A DNA stretch of 64,000 nt from Prosopocoilus inquinatus. Its lineage: Eukaryota > Arthropoda > Insecta > Coleoptera > Lucanidae. Of this stretch, positions 1 to 12,512 are shown piece by piece. The stretch is taken from NCBI GenBank assembly GCA_036172665.1, contig JAYKNF010000013.1:2480001-2544000 (forward strand), read 5' to 3'. Position 1 is the first letter of the stretch; each line of letters begins with the position of its first letter. A program made the position numbers and the translations under genes. Below the pieces are notes generated by a model, which saw nothing but the letters and a program-made list of their open reading frames with translations, searched no databases and was not told the origin of the DNA.

Positions 1-149
1 GACTCCAGTAACTCTGATGTGAGATACGAAGTTCTCGGACGCAGCAGAAGCTGGAAATAGTTTTAAACGAAACAACACGCATTAGCGTTGTTCCTGTGAT
101 GTATCTAATCGATCCTTACTCATCTATCATGTTATTTGGCGTTTCGATG
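1..149 (+). repeat. reference monomer (close to consensus)
   Basis: First complete monomer, used here for numbering. Landmarks in order: gactccagtaac (1-12), gatgtgagatac (16-27), cggacgcagcagaagctgg (36-54), ttttaaacg (61-69), a dyad (71-92), cctgtgatgtatc (93-105), a ClaI-type atcgat (109-114), catgttatttggcg (128-141) and tttcgatg (142-149). Composition by hand count is 62 G+C of 149 (42%) with 9 CpG. Frequent variable sites: 14 (c/t), 28-35, 46 (a/t), 53 (g/a), 65 (a/g), 80 (c/t), 107-110, 139 (g/a) and 145 (c/g). Confidence 0.95.
71..92 (+). other. imperfect inverted repeat inside the monomer
   Basis: AACAA (71-75) pairs with TTGTT (88-92) and CGC (78-80) pairs with GCG (85-87). This gives an 8-bp stem with a 2-base bulge (CA, 76-77) and a 4-base ATTA loop. 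The same position is present in nearly every monomer, but CGC is often CGT or CAT, which weakens the inner stem. Short dyads capable of non-B structure have been reported as a feature of centromeric satellites that lack CENP-B boxes; any role here is inference. It could also be a chance feature of the founding monomer. Confidence 0.5.
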
Positions 150-320
150 GACTCCAGTAACTCTGATGTGAGATACAAAGTTTACGGACGCAGCAGAAGC
201 TGGAAATAGTTTTGAACGAAACAACACGTATTAGCGTTGTTCCTGTGATGTATCTAAACGATCCTTACTTATCTAACATGTTATTTGACGTTTGGATGGA
301 CTCCAGTAATTCTGATGTGA

Positions 321-2554
321 GATAAAAAGTTTTTGGACGCAGCAGGAGCTGGAAATAGTTTTAAACGAAACAACACATATTAGCGTTGTTCCTGTGATGT
401 ATCTAATCGATCCTTACTCATCTATCATGTTATTTGACGTTTGGACGGACTCCAGTAACTCTGATGTGAGATACAAAGTTCTCGGACACAGCAGAAGCTG
501 GAAATAGTTTTGAACGAAACAACACGTATTAGCATTGTTCCTGTGATGTATCTAAACGATCCTTACTTATCTAACATGTTATTTGACGTTTGGATGGACT
601 CCAGTAAGTCTGATGTGAGATACAAAGTTTTTGGACGCAGCAGGAGCTGGAAATAGTTTTAAACGAAACAACACGTATTAGCGTTGTTCCTGTGCTGTAT
701 CTAATCGATCCTTACTTATCTATCATGTTATTTGACGTTTCGATGGACTCCAGTAACTCTGATGTGAGATACGACGTTTTCGGACGCAGCAGAAGCTGGA
801 AATAGTTTTAAACGAAACAACACGTATTAGCGTTGTTCCTGTGATGTATCTAATCGATCCTTACTTATCTATCATGTTATTTGACGTTTGGATGGACTCC
901 AGTAACTCTGATTTCAGATACGAAGTTCTCGGACGCAGCAGAAGTTGGAAATAGTTTTAAACGAAACAACACGCATTAGCGTTGTTCCTGTGATGTATCT
1001 AATCGATCCTTACTCATCTATCATGTTATTTGGCGTTTCGATGGACTCCAGTAACTTTGATGTGAGTTACGAAGTTCTCGGACGCAGCTGAAGCTAGAAA
1101 TAGTTTTAAACGAAACAACACATATTAGCGTTGTTCCTGTGATGTATCTAATCGATCTTTACTTATATATCATGTTATTTGACGTTTGGATGGACTCCAG
1201 TAACCCTGATGTGAGATACGAAGTTCTCGGACGCATCAGAAGCTGGAAATAGTTTTGAACGAAACAACACGTATTAGCGTTGTTCCTGTGATGTATCTAA
1301 TCGATCCTTACTCATCTATCAAGTTATTTGACGTTTGGATGGACTCCAGTAACTCTGATGTGAGATACAAAGTTTACGGACGCAGCAGAAGCTGGAAATA
1401 GTTTTGAACGAAACAGCACGTATTAGCGTTGTTCCTGTGATGTATCTAATCGATCCTTACTTATCTACTATGTTATTTGGCGTTTCGATGGACTCCAGTA
1501 ACTTTGATGTGAGATACGAAGTTCTCGGACGCAGCTGAAGCTGGAAATAGTTTTTAACGAAACAGCACATATTAGCGTTGTTCCTGTGATGTATCTAATC
1601 GATCCTTACTTATCTATCATGTTATTTGACGTTTGGATGGACTCCAGTAACTCTGATGTGAGATACGAAGTTCTCGGACGCAGCTGAAGCTAGAAATAGT
1701 TTTAAACGAAACAACACATATTAGCGTTGTTCCTGTGATGTATCTAATCGATCTTTACTTATATATCATGTTATTTGACGTTTGGATGGACTCCAGTAAC
1801 CCTGATGTGAGATACGAAGTTCTCGGACGCATCAGAAGCTGGAAATAGTTTTGAACGAAACAACACGTATTAGCGTTGTTCCTGTGATGTATCTAAACGT
1901 TCCTTACTTATCTAACATGTTATTTGACGTTTGGATGGACTCCAGTAAGTCTGATGTGATATACAAAGTTTTTGGACGCAGCAGGAGCTGGAAATAGTTT
2001 TAAACGAGACAACAAGTATTAGCGTTGTTCCTGTGCTGTATCTAATCGATCCTTACTTATCTGTCATGTTATCTGACGTTTCGATGGACTCCAGTAACTC
2101 TGATGTGAGATACGACTTTTTCGGACGCAGCAGAAGCTGGAAATAGTTTTGAACGAAACAACACGTATTAACGTTGTTCCTGTGATGTATCTAATCGATC
2201 CTTACTTATCTACTATGTTATTTGGCGTTTCGATGGACTCCAGTAACTTTGATGTGAGATACGAAGTTCTCGGACGCAGCAGAAGCTGGAAATAGTTTTA
2301 AACGAAACAACACGCATTAGCGTTGTTCCTGTGATGTATCTAATCGATCCTTACTCACTATCATGTTATTTGGCGTTTCGATGGACTCCAGTAACTCTGA
2401 TGTGAGATACAAAGTTTACGGACGCAGCAGAAGCTGGAAATAGTTTTGAACGAAACAACACGTATTAGCGTTGTTCCTGTGATGTATCTAAACGATCCTT
2501 ACTTATCTAACATGTTATTTGACGTTTGGATGGACTCCAGTAATTCTGATGTGA
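321..2554 (+). repeat. domain A HOR copy A1, 15 monomers
   Basis: Runs from one gataaaaag marker to the next. It is 2,234 bp: 15 x 149 minus the single-base deletion near 2356. It holds the eight-monomer core plus an extra block that includes the gatatacaaag monomer and the tacgactttttcgg monomer followed by the attaacg dyad variant. Confidence 0.8.
2351..2365 (+). other. single-base deletion in a monomer
   Basis: Reads ttactcactatcatg where other monomers have ttactcatctatcatg, one T fewer. It shifts monomer phase by 1 base and is one of only three length changes I found. Confidence 0.85.
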
Positions 2555-3746
2555 GATAAAAAGTTTTTGGACGCAGCAGGAGCTGGAAATAGTTTTAAAC
2601 GAAACAACACATATTAGCGTTGTTCCTGTGATGTATCTAATCGATCCTTACTCATCTATCATGTTATTTGACGTTTGGACGGACTCCAGTAACTCTGATG
2701 TGAGATACAAAGTTCTCGGACACAGCAGAAGCTGGAAATAGTTTTGAACGAAACAACACGTATTAGCATTGTTCCTGTGATGTATCTAGACGATCCTTAC
2801 TTATCTAACATGTTATTTGACGTTTGGATGGACTCCAGTAAGTCTGATGTGAGATACAAAGTTTTTGGACGCAGCAGGAGCTGGAAATAGTTTTAAACGA
2901 AACAACACGTATTAGCGTTGTTCCTGTGCTGTATCTAATCGATCCTTACTTATCTATCATGTTATTTGACGTTTCGATGGACTCCAGTAACTCTGATGTG
3001 AGATACGACGTTTTCGGACGCAGCAGAAGCTGGAAATAGTTTTAAACGAAACAACACGTATTAGCGTTGTTCCTGTGATGTATCTAATCGATCCTTACTT
3101 ATCTATCATGTTATTTGACGTTTGGATGGACTCCAGTAACTCTGATTTCAGATACGAAGTTCTCGGACGCAGCAGAAGTTGGAAATAGTTTTAAACGAAA
3201 CAACACGCATTAGCGTTGTTCCTGTGATGTATCTAATCGATCCTTACTCATCTATCATGTTATTTGGCGTTTCGATGGACTCCAGTAACTTTGATGTGAG
3301 TTACGAAGTTCTCGGACGCAGCTGAAGCTAGAAATAGTTTTAAACGAAACAACACATATTAGCGTTGTTCCTGTGATGTATCTAATCGATCTTTACTTAT
3401 ATATCATGTTATTTGACGTTTGGATGGACTCCAGTAACCCTGATGTGAGATACGAAGTTCTCGGACGCATCAGAAGCTGGAAATAGTTTTGAACGAAACA
3501 ACACGTATTAGCGTTGTTCCTGTGATGTATCTAATCGATCCTTACTCATCTATCAAGTTATTTGACGTTTGGATGGACTCCAGTAACTCTGATGTGAGAT
3601 ACAAAGTTTACGGACGCAGCAGAAGCTGGAAATAGTTTTGAACGAAACAACACGTATTAGCGTTGTTCCTGTGATGTATCTAAACGATCCTTACTTATCT
3701 AACATGTTATTTGACGTTTGGATGGACTCCAGTAATTCTGATGTGA
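2555..3746 (+). repeat. domain A HOR copy A2, 8 monomers
   Basis: Exactly 1,192 bp (8 x 149) between gataaaaag markers. Contains the core series only, with the ctgatttcag monomer starting at 3129 and the cgcatcag monomer near its end. It lacks the extra block seen in A1 and A4. Confidence 0.8.
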
Positions 3747-4937
3747 GATAAAAAGTTTTTGGACGCAGCAGGAGCTGGAAATAGTTTTAAACGAAACAAC
3801 ACATATTAGCGTTGTTCCTGTGATGTATCTAATCGATCCTTACTCATCTATCATGTTATTTGACGTTTGGACGGACTCCAGTAACTCTGATGTGAGATAC
3901 AAAGTTCTCGGACACAGCAGAAGCTGGAAATAGTTTTGAACGAAACAACACGTATTAGCATTGTTCCTGTGATGTATCTAGACGATCCTTACTTATCTAA
4001 CATGTTATTTGACGTTTGGATGGACTCCAGTAAGTCTGATGTGAGATACAAAGTTTTTGGACGCAGCAGGAGCTGGAAATAGTTTTAAACGAAACAACAC
4101 GTATTAGCGTTGTTCCTGTGCTGTATCTAATCGATCCTTACTTATCTATCATGTTATTTGACGTTTCGATGGACTCCAGTAACTCTGATGTGAGATACGA
4201 CGTTTTCGGACGCAGCAGAAGCTGGAAATAGTTTTAAACGAAACAACACGTATTAGCGTTGTTCCTGTGATGTATCTAATCGATCCTTACTTATCTATCA
4301 TGTTATTTGACGTTTGGATGGACTCCAGTAACTCTGATTTCAGATACGAAGTTCTCGGACGCAGCAGAAGTTGGAAATAGTTTTAAACGAAACAACACGC
4401 ATTAGCGTTGTTCCTGTGATGTATCTAATCGATCCTTACTCATCTATCATGTTATTTGGCGTTTCGATGGACTCCAGTAACTTTGATGTGAGTTACGAAG
4501 TTCTCGGACGCAGCTGAAGCTAGAAATAGTTTTAAACGAAACAACACATATTAGCGTTGTTCCTGTGATGTATCTAATCGATCTTTACTTATATATCATG
4601 TTATTTGACGTTTGGATGGACTCCAGTAACTCTGATGTGAGATACGAAGTTCTCGGACGCAGCAGAAGCTGGAAATAGTTTTAAACGAAACAACACGCAT
4701 TAGCGTTGTTCCTGTGATGTATCTAATCGATCCTTACTCACTATCATGTTATTTGGCGTTTCGATGGACTCCAGTAACTCTGATGTGAGATACAAAGTTT
4801 ACGGACGCAGCAGAAGCTGGAAATAGTTTTGAACGAAACAACACGTATTAGCGTTGTTCCTGTGATGTATCTAAACGATCCTTACTTATCTAACATGTTA
4901 TTTGACGTTTGGATGGACTCCAGTAATTCTGATGTGA
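3747..4937 (+). repeat. domain A HOR copy A3, 8 monomers
   Basis: 1,191 bp: 8 x 149 minus the single-base deletion near 4740. It resembles A2 up to the gagttacg monomer. The accctgatg monomer is then replaced by a near-consensus monomer carrying the same one-base deletion as the end of A1, so it appears to derive from recombination with an A1-like copy. Confidence 0.8.
4734..4748 (+). other. single-base deletion, same as the one near 2356
   Basis: The same shortened ttactcactatcatg, 16 monomers (2,383 bp) downstream of the first. The shared deletion and shared neighbours show the two monomers are copies of one ancestor rather than independent events. Confidence 0.85.
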
Positions 4938-7321
4938 GATAAAAAGTTTTTGGACGCAGCAGGAGCTGGAAATAGTTTTAAACGAAACAACACATATTAG
5001 CGTTGTTCCTGTGATGTATCTAATCGATCCTTACTCATCTATCATGTTATTTGACGTTTGGACGGACTCCAGTAACTCTGATGTGAGATACAAAGTTCTC
5101 GGACACAGCAGAAGCTGGAAATAGTTTTGAACGAAACAACACGTATTAGCATTGTTCCTGTGATGTATCTAGACGATCCTTACTTATCTAACATGTTACT
5201 TGACGTTTGGATGGACTCCAGTAAGTCTGATGTGAGATACAAAGTTTTTGGACGCAGCAGGAGCTGGAAATAGTTTTAAACGAAACAACACGTATTAGCG
5301 TTGTTCCTGTGCTGTATCTAATCGATCCTTACTTATCTATCATGTTATTTGACGTTTCGATGGACTCCAGTAACTCTGATGTGAGATACGACGTTTTCGG
5401 ACGCAGCAGAAGCTGGAAATAGTTTTAAACGAAACAACACGTATTAGCGTTGTTCCTGTGATGTATCTAATCGATCCTTACTTATCTATCATGTTATTTG
5501 ACGTTTGGATGGACTCCAGTAACTCTGATTTCAGATACGAAGTTCTCGGACGCAGCAGAAGTTGGAAATAGTTTTAAACGAAACAACACGCATTAGCGTT
5601 GTTCCTGTGATGTATCTAATCGATCCTTACTCATCTATCATGTTATTTGGCGTTTCGATGGACTCCAGTAACTTTGATGTGAGTTACGAAGTTCTCGGAC
5701 GCAGCTGAAGCTAGAAATAGTTTTAAACGAAACAACACATATTAGCGTTGTTCCTGTGATGTATCTAATCGATCTTTACTTATATATCATGTTATTTGAC
5801 GTTTGGATGGACTCCAGTAACCCTGATGTGAGATACGAAGTTCTCGGACGCATCAGAAGCTGGAAATAGTTTTGAACGAAACAACACGTATTAGCGTTGT
5901 TCCTGTGATGTATCTAATCGATCCTTACTCATCTATCAAGTTATTTGACGTTTGGATGGACTCCAGTAACTCTGATGTGAGATACAAAGTTTACGGACGC
6001 AGCAGAAGCTGGAAATAGTTTTGAACGAAACAGCACGTATTAGCGTTGTTCCTGTGATGTATCTAATCGATCCTTACTTATCTACTATGTTATTTGGCGT
6101 TTCGATGGACTCCAGTAACTTTGATGTGAGATACGAAGTTCTCGGACGCAGCTGAAGCTGGAAATAGTTTTTAACGAAACAGCACATATTAGCGTTGTTC
6201 CTGTGATGTATCTAATCGATCCTTACTTATCTATCATGTTATTTGACGTTTGGATGGACTCCAGTAACTCTGATGTGAGATACGAAGTTCTCGGACGCAG
6301 CTGAAGCTAGAAATAGTTTTAAACGAAACAACACATATTAGCGTTGTTCCTGTGATGTATCTAATCGATCTTTACTTATATATCATGTTATTTGACGTTT
6401 GGATGGACTCCAGTAACCCTGATGTGAGATACGAAGTTCTCGGACGCATCAGAAGCTGGAAATAGTTTTGAACGAAACAACACGTATTACCGTTGTTCCT
6501 GTGATGTATCTAAACGTTCCTTACTTATCTAACATGTTATTTGACGTTTGGATGGACTCCAGTAAGTCTGATGTGATATACAAAGTTTTTGGACGCAGCA
6601 GGAGCTGGAAATAGTTTTAAACGAGACAACAAGTATTAGCGTTGTTCCTGTGCTGTATCTAATCGATCCTTACTTATCTGTCATGTTATCTGACGTTTCG
6701 ATGGACTCCAGTAACTCTGATGTGAGATACGACTTTTTCGGACGCAGCAGAAGCTGGAAATAGTTTTGAACGAAACAACACGTATTAACGTTGTTCCTGT
6801 GATGTATCTAATCGATCCTTACTTATCTACTATGTTATTTGGCGTTTCGATGGACTCCAGTAACTTTGATGTGAGATACGAAGTTCTCGGACGCAGCTGA
6901 AGCTGGAAATAGTTTTTAACGAAACAGCACATATTAGCGTTGTTCCTGTGATGTATCTAATCGATCCTTACTTATCTATCATGTTATTTGACGTTTGGAT
7001 GGACTCCAGTAACTCTGATGTGAGATACGAAGTTCTCGGACGCAGCAGAAGCTGGAAATAGTTTTAAACGAAACAACACGCATTAGCGTTGTTCCTGTGA
7101 TGTATCTAATCGATCCTTACTCATCTATCATGTTATTTGGCGTTTCGATGGACTCCAGTAACTCTGATGTGAGATACAAAGTTTACGGACGCAGCAGAAG
7201 CTGGAAATAGTTTTGAACGAAACAACACGTATTAGCGTTGTTCCTGTGATGTATCTAAACGATCCTTACTTATCTAACATGTTATTTGACGTTTGGATGG
7301 ACTCCAGTAATTCTGATGTGA
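4938..7321 (+). repeat. domain A HOR copy A4, 16 monomers
   Basis: Exactly 2,384 bp (16 x 149) between markers. It contains the core series and the extra block (cagcacg, tttttaacg, gatatacaaag and tacgactttttcgg monomers), with the attaacg dyad variant at 6781. Confidence 0.8.
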
Positions 7322-9109
7322 GATAAAAAGTTTTTGGACGCAGCAGGAGCTGGAAATAATTTTAAACGAAACAACACATATTAGCGTTGTTCCTGTGATG
7401 TATCTAATCGATCCTTACTCATCTATCATGTTATTTGACGTTTGGACGGACTCCAGTAACTCTGATGTGAGATACAAAGTTCTCGGACACAGCAGAAGCT
7501 GGAAATAGTTTTGAACGAAACAACACGTATTAGCATTGTTCCTGTGATGTATCTAAACGATCCTTACTTATCTAACATGTTATTTGACGTTTGGATGGAC
7601 TCCAGTAAGTCTGATGTGAGATACAAAGTTTTTGGACGCAGCAGGAGCTGGAAATAGTTTTAAACGAAACAACACGTATTAGCGTTGTTCCTGTGCTGTA
7701 TCTAATCGATCCTTACTTATCTATCATGTTATTTGACGTTTCGATGGACTCCAGTAACTCTGATGTGAGATACGACGTTTTCGGACGCAGCAGAAGCTGG
7801 AAATAGTTTTAAACGAAACAACACGTATTAGCGTTGTTCCTGTGATGTATCTAATCGATCCTTACTTATCTATCATGTTATTTGACGTTTGGATGGACTC
7901 CAGTAACTCTGATTTCAGATACGAAGTTCTCGGACGCAGCAGAAGTTGGAAATAGTTTTAAACGAAACAACACGCATTAGCGTTGTTCCTGTGATGTATC
8001 TAATCGATCCTTACTCATCTATCATGTTATTTGGCGTTTCGATGGACTCCAGTAACTTTGATGTGAGTTACGAAGTTCTCGGACGCAGCTGAAGCTAGAA
8101 ATAGTTTTAAACGAAACAACACATATTAGCGTTGTTCCTGTGATGTATCTAATCGATCTTTACTTATATATCATGTTATTTGACGTTTGGATGGACTCCA
8201 GTAACCCTGATGTGAGATACGAAGTTCTCGGACGCATCAGAAGCTGGAAATAGTTTTGAACGAAACAACACGTATTAGCGTTGTTCCTGTGATGTATCTA
8301 AACGTTCCTTACTTATCTAACATGTTATTTGACGTTTGGATGGACTCCAGTAAGTCTGATGTGATATACAAAGTTTTTGGACGCAGCAGGAACTGGAAAT
8401 AGTTTTAAACGAGACAACAAGTATTAGCGTTGTCCCTGTGCTGTATCTAATCGATCCTTACTTATCTGTCATGTTATCTGACGTTTCGATGGACTCCAGT
8501 AATTCTGATGTGAGATACGACTTTTTCGGACGCAGCAGAAGCTGGAAATAGTTTTAAACGAAACAACACGCATTAGCGTTGTTCCTGTGATGTATCTAAT
8601 CGATCCTTACTCATCTATCATGTTATTTGGCGTTTCGATGGACTCCAGTAACTTTGATGTGAGATACGAAGTTCTCGGACGCAGCTGAAGCTGGAAATAG
8701 TTTTTAACGAAACAGCACATATTAGCGTTGTTCCTGTGATGTATCTAATCGATCCTTACTTATCTATCATGTTATTTGACGTTTGGATGGACTCCAGTAA
8801 CTCTGATGTGAGATACGAAGTTCTCGGACGCAGCAGAAGCTGGAAATAGTTTTAAACGAAACAACACGCATTAGCGTTGTTCCTGTGATGTATCTAATCG
8901 ATCCTTACTCATCTATCATGTTATTTGGCGTTTCGATGGACTCCAGTAACTCTGATGTGAGATACAAAGTTTACGGACGCAGCAGAAGCTGGAAATAGTT
9001 TTGAACGAAACAACACGTATTAGCGTTGTTCCTGTGATGTATCTAAACGATCCTTACTTATCTAACATGTTATTTGACGTTTGGATGGACTCCAGTAATT
9101 CTGATGTGA
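7322..9109 (+). repeat. domain A HOR copy A5, 12 monomers
   Basis: Exactly 1,788 bp (12 x 149) between markers. It is like A4 but lacks four monomers of the extra block, going directly from the cgcatcag monomer to the gatatacaaag monomer. The tacgactttttcgg monomer near 8.5 kb here has cgcattagcg instead of the attaacg form. Confidence 0.8.
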
Positions 9110-9241
9110 GATAAAAAGTTTTTGGACGCAGCAGGAGCTGGAAATAGTTTTAAACGAAACAACACATATTAGCGTTGTTCCTGTGATGTATCTAATCGAT
9201 CCTTACTCATCTATCATGTTATTTGACGTTTGGACGGACTC

Positions 9242-9255
9242 CAGTAACTGATGTG
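9242..9255 (+). other. two-base deletion in a monomer
   Basis: Reads cagtaactgatgtg where the expected form is cagtaactctgatgtg, two bases fewer. I saw this form only once. It is the last phase change in the window: monomer starts at 12513 and 63918 differ by exactly 345 x 149. Confidence 0.85.
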
Positions 9256-10290
9256 AGATACAAAGTTCTCGGACACAGCAGAAGCTGGAAATAGTTTTGA
9301 ACGAAACAACACGTATTAGCATTGTTCCTGTGATGTATCTAAACGATCCTTACTTATCTAACATGTTATTTGACGTTTGGATGGACTCCAGTAAGTCTGA
9401 TGTGAGATACAAAGTTTTTGGACGCAGCAGGAGCTGGAAATAGTTTTAAACGAAACAACACGTATTAGCGTTGTTCCTGTGCTGTATCTAATCGATCCTT
9501 ACTTATCTATCATGTTATTTGACGTTTCGATGGACTCCAGTAACTCTGATGTGAGATACGACGTTTTCGGACGCAGCAGAAGCTGGAAATAGTTTTAAAC
9601 GAAACAACACGCATTAGCGTTGTTCCTGTGATGTATCTAATCGATCCTTACTCATCTATCATTTTATTTGGCGTTTCGATGGACTCCAGTAACTTTGATG
9701 TGAGATACGAAGTTCTCGGACGCAGCTGAAGCTGGAAATAGTTTTAAACGAAACAACACGCATTAGCGTTGTTCCTGTGATGTATCTAATCGATCCTTAC
9801 TCATCTATCATGTTATTTGACGTTTCGATGGACTCCAGTAACTTTGATGTGAGATACGAAGTTCTCGGACGCAGCTGAAGCTAGAAATAGTTTTAAACGA
9901 AACAACACGCATTAGCGTTGTTCCTGTGATGTATCTAATCGATCCTTACTCATCTATCATGTTACTTGGCATTTCGATGGACTCCAGTAACTTTGATGTG
10001 AGATACGAAGTTCTCGGACGCAGCTGAAGCTAGAAATAGTTATAAACGAAACAACACGTATTAGCGTTGTTCCTGTGATGTATCTAATCGATCCTTACTC
10101 ATCTATCAAGTTATTTGACGTTTGGATGGACTCCAGTAACTCTGATGTGAGATACAAAGTTTACGGACGCAGCAGAAGCTGGAAATAGTTTTGAACGAAA
10201 CAGCACGTATTAGCGTTGTTCCTGTGATGTATCTAATCGATCCTTACTTATCTACTATGTTATTTGACGTTTCGATGGACTCCAGTAACT

Positions 10291-11184
10291 ATGATGTGAG
10301 ATACGAAATTTCCGGACGCAGCAGAAGCTGGAAATAGTTTTAAACGAAACAACACGCATTAGCTTTGTTCCTGTGATGTATCTAATCGATCTTTACTCAT
10401 CTCTCATGTTATTTGGCGTTTCGATGGACTCCAGTAACTTTGATGTGAGTTACGAAGTTCTTGGACGCAGCTGAAGCTAGAAATAGTTTTAAAGGAAACA
10501 ACACGCATTACCGTTGTTCCTGTGATGTATCTAATCGATCCTTACTCTCCTATCATGTTATTTGGCGTTTCGATAGACTCCAATAACTTTGATGTGAGAT
10601 ACGAAGTTCTCGGACGCAGCTGAAGCTAGAAATAGTTTTAAAGGAAACAACACGCACTAGCGTTGTTCCTGTGATGTATCTAATCAATCCTTACTCATCT
10701 ATCATGTTATTTGGCGTTTCGATGGACTCCAGTAACTTTGATGTGAGATACGAAGTTCTCGGACGCAGCCGAAGCTAGAAATAGTTTTAAACGAAACAAC
10801 ACGCATTAGCGTTGTTCCTGTGATGTATCTAATCGATCCTTACTCATCTATCATGTTACTTGGCGTTTCGATGGACTCCAGTAACTTTGATGTGAGATAC
10901 GAAGTTCTCGGGCGCAGCTGAAGCTAGAAATAGTTTTAAACGAAACAACACGTATTAGCGTTGTTCCTGTGATGTATCTAATCGATCCTTACTCATCTAT
11001 CAAGTTATTTGACGTTTGGATGGACTCCAGTAACTCTGATGTGAGATACAAAGTTTACGGACGCAGCAGAAGCTGGAAATAGTTGTGAACGAAACAGCAC
11101 GTATTAGCGTTGTTCCTGTGATGTATCTAATCGATCCTTACTTATCTACTATGTTATTTGACGTTTCGATGGACTCCAGTAACT
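10291..11184 (+). repeat. domain B HOR copy B1, 6 monomers
   Basis: 894 bp (6 x 149) from one aactatgatg marker to the next. This copy has gatacgaaatttcc, while the next two have gacacgaaatttcc, so the t-to-c change arose before B2 and B3 separated. It includes a cagccgaag monomer absent from B2. Confidence 0.75.
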
Positions 11185-11929
11185 ATGATGTGAGACACGA
11201 AATTTCCGGACGCAGCAGAAGCTGGAAATAGTTTTAAACGAAACAATACGCATTAGCGTTGTTCCTGTAATGTATCTAATCGATCCTTACTCATCTCTCA
11301 TGTTATTTGGCGTTTCGATGGACTCCAGTAACTTTGATGTGAGTTACGAAGTTCTTGGACGCAGCTGAAGCTAGAAATAGTTTTAAAGGAAACAACACGC
11401 ATTAGCGTTGTTCCTGTGATGTATCTAATCGATCCTTACTCTTCTATCATGTTATTTGGCGTTTCGATAGACTCCAATAACTTTGATGTGAGATACGAAG
11501 TTCTCGGACGCAGCTGAAGCTAGAAATAGTTTTAAAGGAAACAACACGCACTAGCGTTGTTCCTGTGATGTATCTAATCAATCCTTACTCATCTATCATG
11601 TTATTTGGCGTTTCGATGGACTCCAGTAACTTTGATGTGAGATACGAAGTTCTCGGACGCAGCTGAAGCTAGAAATAGTCTTAAACGAAACAACACGTAT
11701 TAGCGTTGTTCCTGTGATGTATCTAATCGATCCTTACTCATCTATCAAGTTATTTGACGTTTGGATGGACTCCAGTAACTCTGATGTGAGATACAAAGTT
11801 TACGGACGCAGCAGAAGCTGGAAATAGTTGTGAACGAAACAGCACGTATTAGCGTTGTTCATGTGATGTATCTAATCGATCCTTACTTATCTACTATGTT
11901 ATTTGACGTTTCGATGGACTCCAGTAACT
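11185..11929 (+). repeat. domain B HOR copy B2, 5 monomers
   Basis: 745 bp (5 x 149). Order: gacacgaaatttcc, gagttacg, gatagactcc, a class II monomer, then acaaagtttacgg with gttgtgaacg. It differs from B1 by one missing monomer. Confidence 0.75.
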
Positions 11930-12512
11930 ATGATGTGAGACACGAAATTTCCGGACGCAGCAGAAGCTGGAAATAGTTTTAAACGAAACAATACGCATTA
12001 GCGTTGTTCCTGTGATGTATCTAATCGATCCTTACTCATCTCTCATGTTATTTGGCGTTTCGATGGACTCCAGTAACTTTGATGTGAGTTACGAAGTTCT
12101 CGGACGCAGCTGAAGCTAGATATAGTTTTAAAGGAAACAACACGCATTAGCGTTGTTCCTGTGATGTATCTAATCGGTCCTTACTCATCTATCATGTTAT
12201 TTGGCGTTTCGATAGACTCCAGTAACTTTGATGTGAGATACGAAGTTCTCGGACGCAGCTGAAGCTACAAATAGTTTTAAAGGAAACAACACGCACTAGC
12301 GTTGTTCCTGTGATGTATCTAATCAATCCTTACTCATCTATCATGTTATTTGGCGTTTCGATGGACTCCAGTAACTTTGATGTGAGATACGAAGTTCTCG
12401 GACGCAGCTGAAGCTAGAAATAGTTTTAAACGAAACAACACGCATTAGCGTTGTTCCTGTGATGTATCTAATCGATCCTTACTTATCTATCATGTTATTT
12501 GACGTTTGGATG

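Larger units (their letters stand above)
1..9620 (+). repeat. domain A: irregular short higher-order repeats (8 to 16 monomers)
   Basis: A fixed series of variant monomers recurs. In order: acaaagtttacgg; gataaaaag; tacaaagttctcggacac; aagtctgatg with gctgtatc; tacgacgttttcgg; ctgatttcagatac; gagttacgaag; and usually accctgatg with cgcatcag. The gataaaaag monomer marks the register at 321, 2555, 3747, 4938, 7322 and 9110, spaced 15, 8, 8, 16 and 12 monomers. The longer spacings come from an extra block (tttttaacg, gatatacaaag, tacgactttttcgg monomers). The domain ends near 9.6 kb, where the series passes into class-II-rich monomers. The boundary is approximate. Confidence 0.85.
9621..12512 (+). 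repeat. domain B: class-II-rich monomers with 5- to 6-monomer HORs
   Basis: Most monomers here carry actttgatg, cgcagctgaag and gctagaaatag (class II), often with ttttaaagg in place of ttttaaacg. An aactatgatg monomer with gaaatttccgg recurs at 10291, 11185 and 11930, spaced exactly 6 and 5 monomers. The copies share gagttacgaagttc, gatagactcc and cgcactagcg monomers in the same order. The same series recurs inside the large HOR units further right. Limits are approximate. Confidence 0.8.

Noticed and set aside
41..67. Resemblance of gctagaaatag in class II monomers to a Cas9 guide scaffold
   Set aside because: The shared stretch is about 12 bases, with no repeat/anti-repeat pairing, nexus or terminator hairpins. 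It arises from ordinary class II substitutions in a satellite.
61..69. TATA-like or promoter element at ttttaaacg
   Set aside because: The AT-rich run is present in every monomer, with no second element or transcript evidence to support a promoter.
93..140. Telomeric or simple-sequence repeats
   Set aside because: No TTAGG, TTAGGG, TTTAGGG or microsatellite run is present; all repetition is at 149 bp and multiples.
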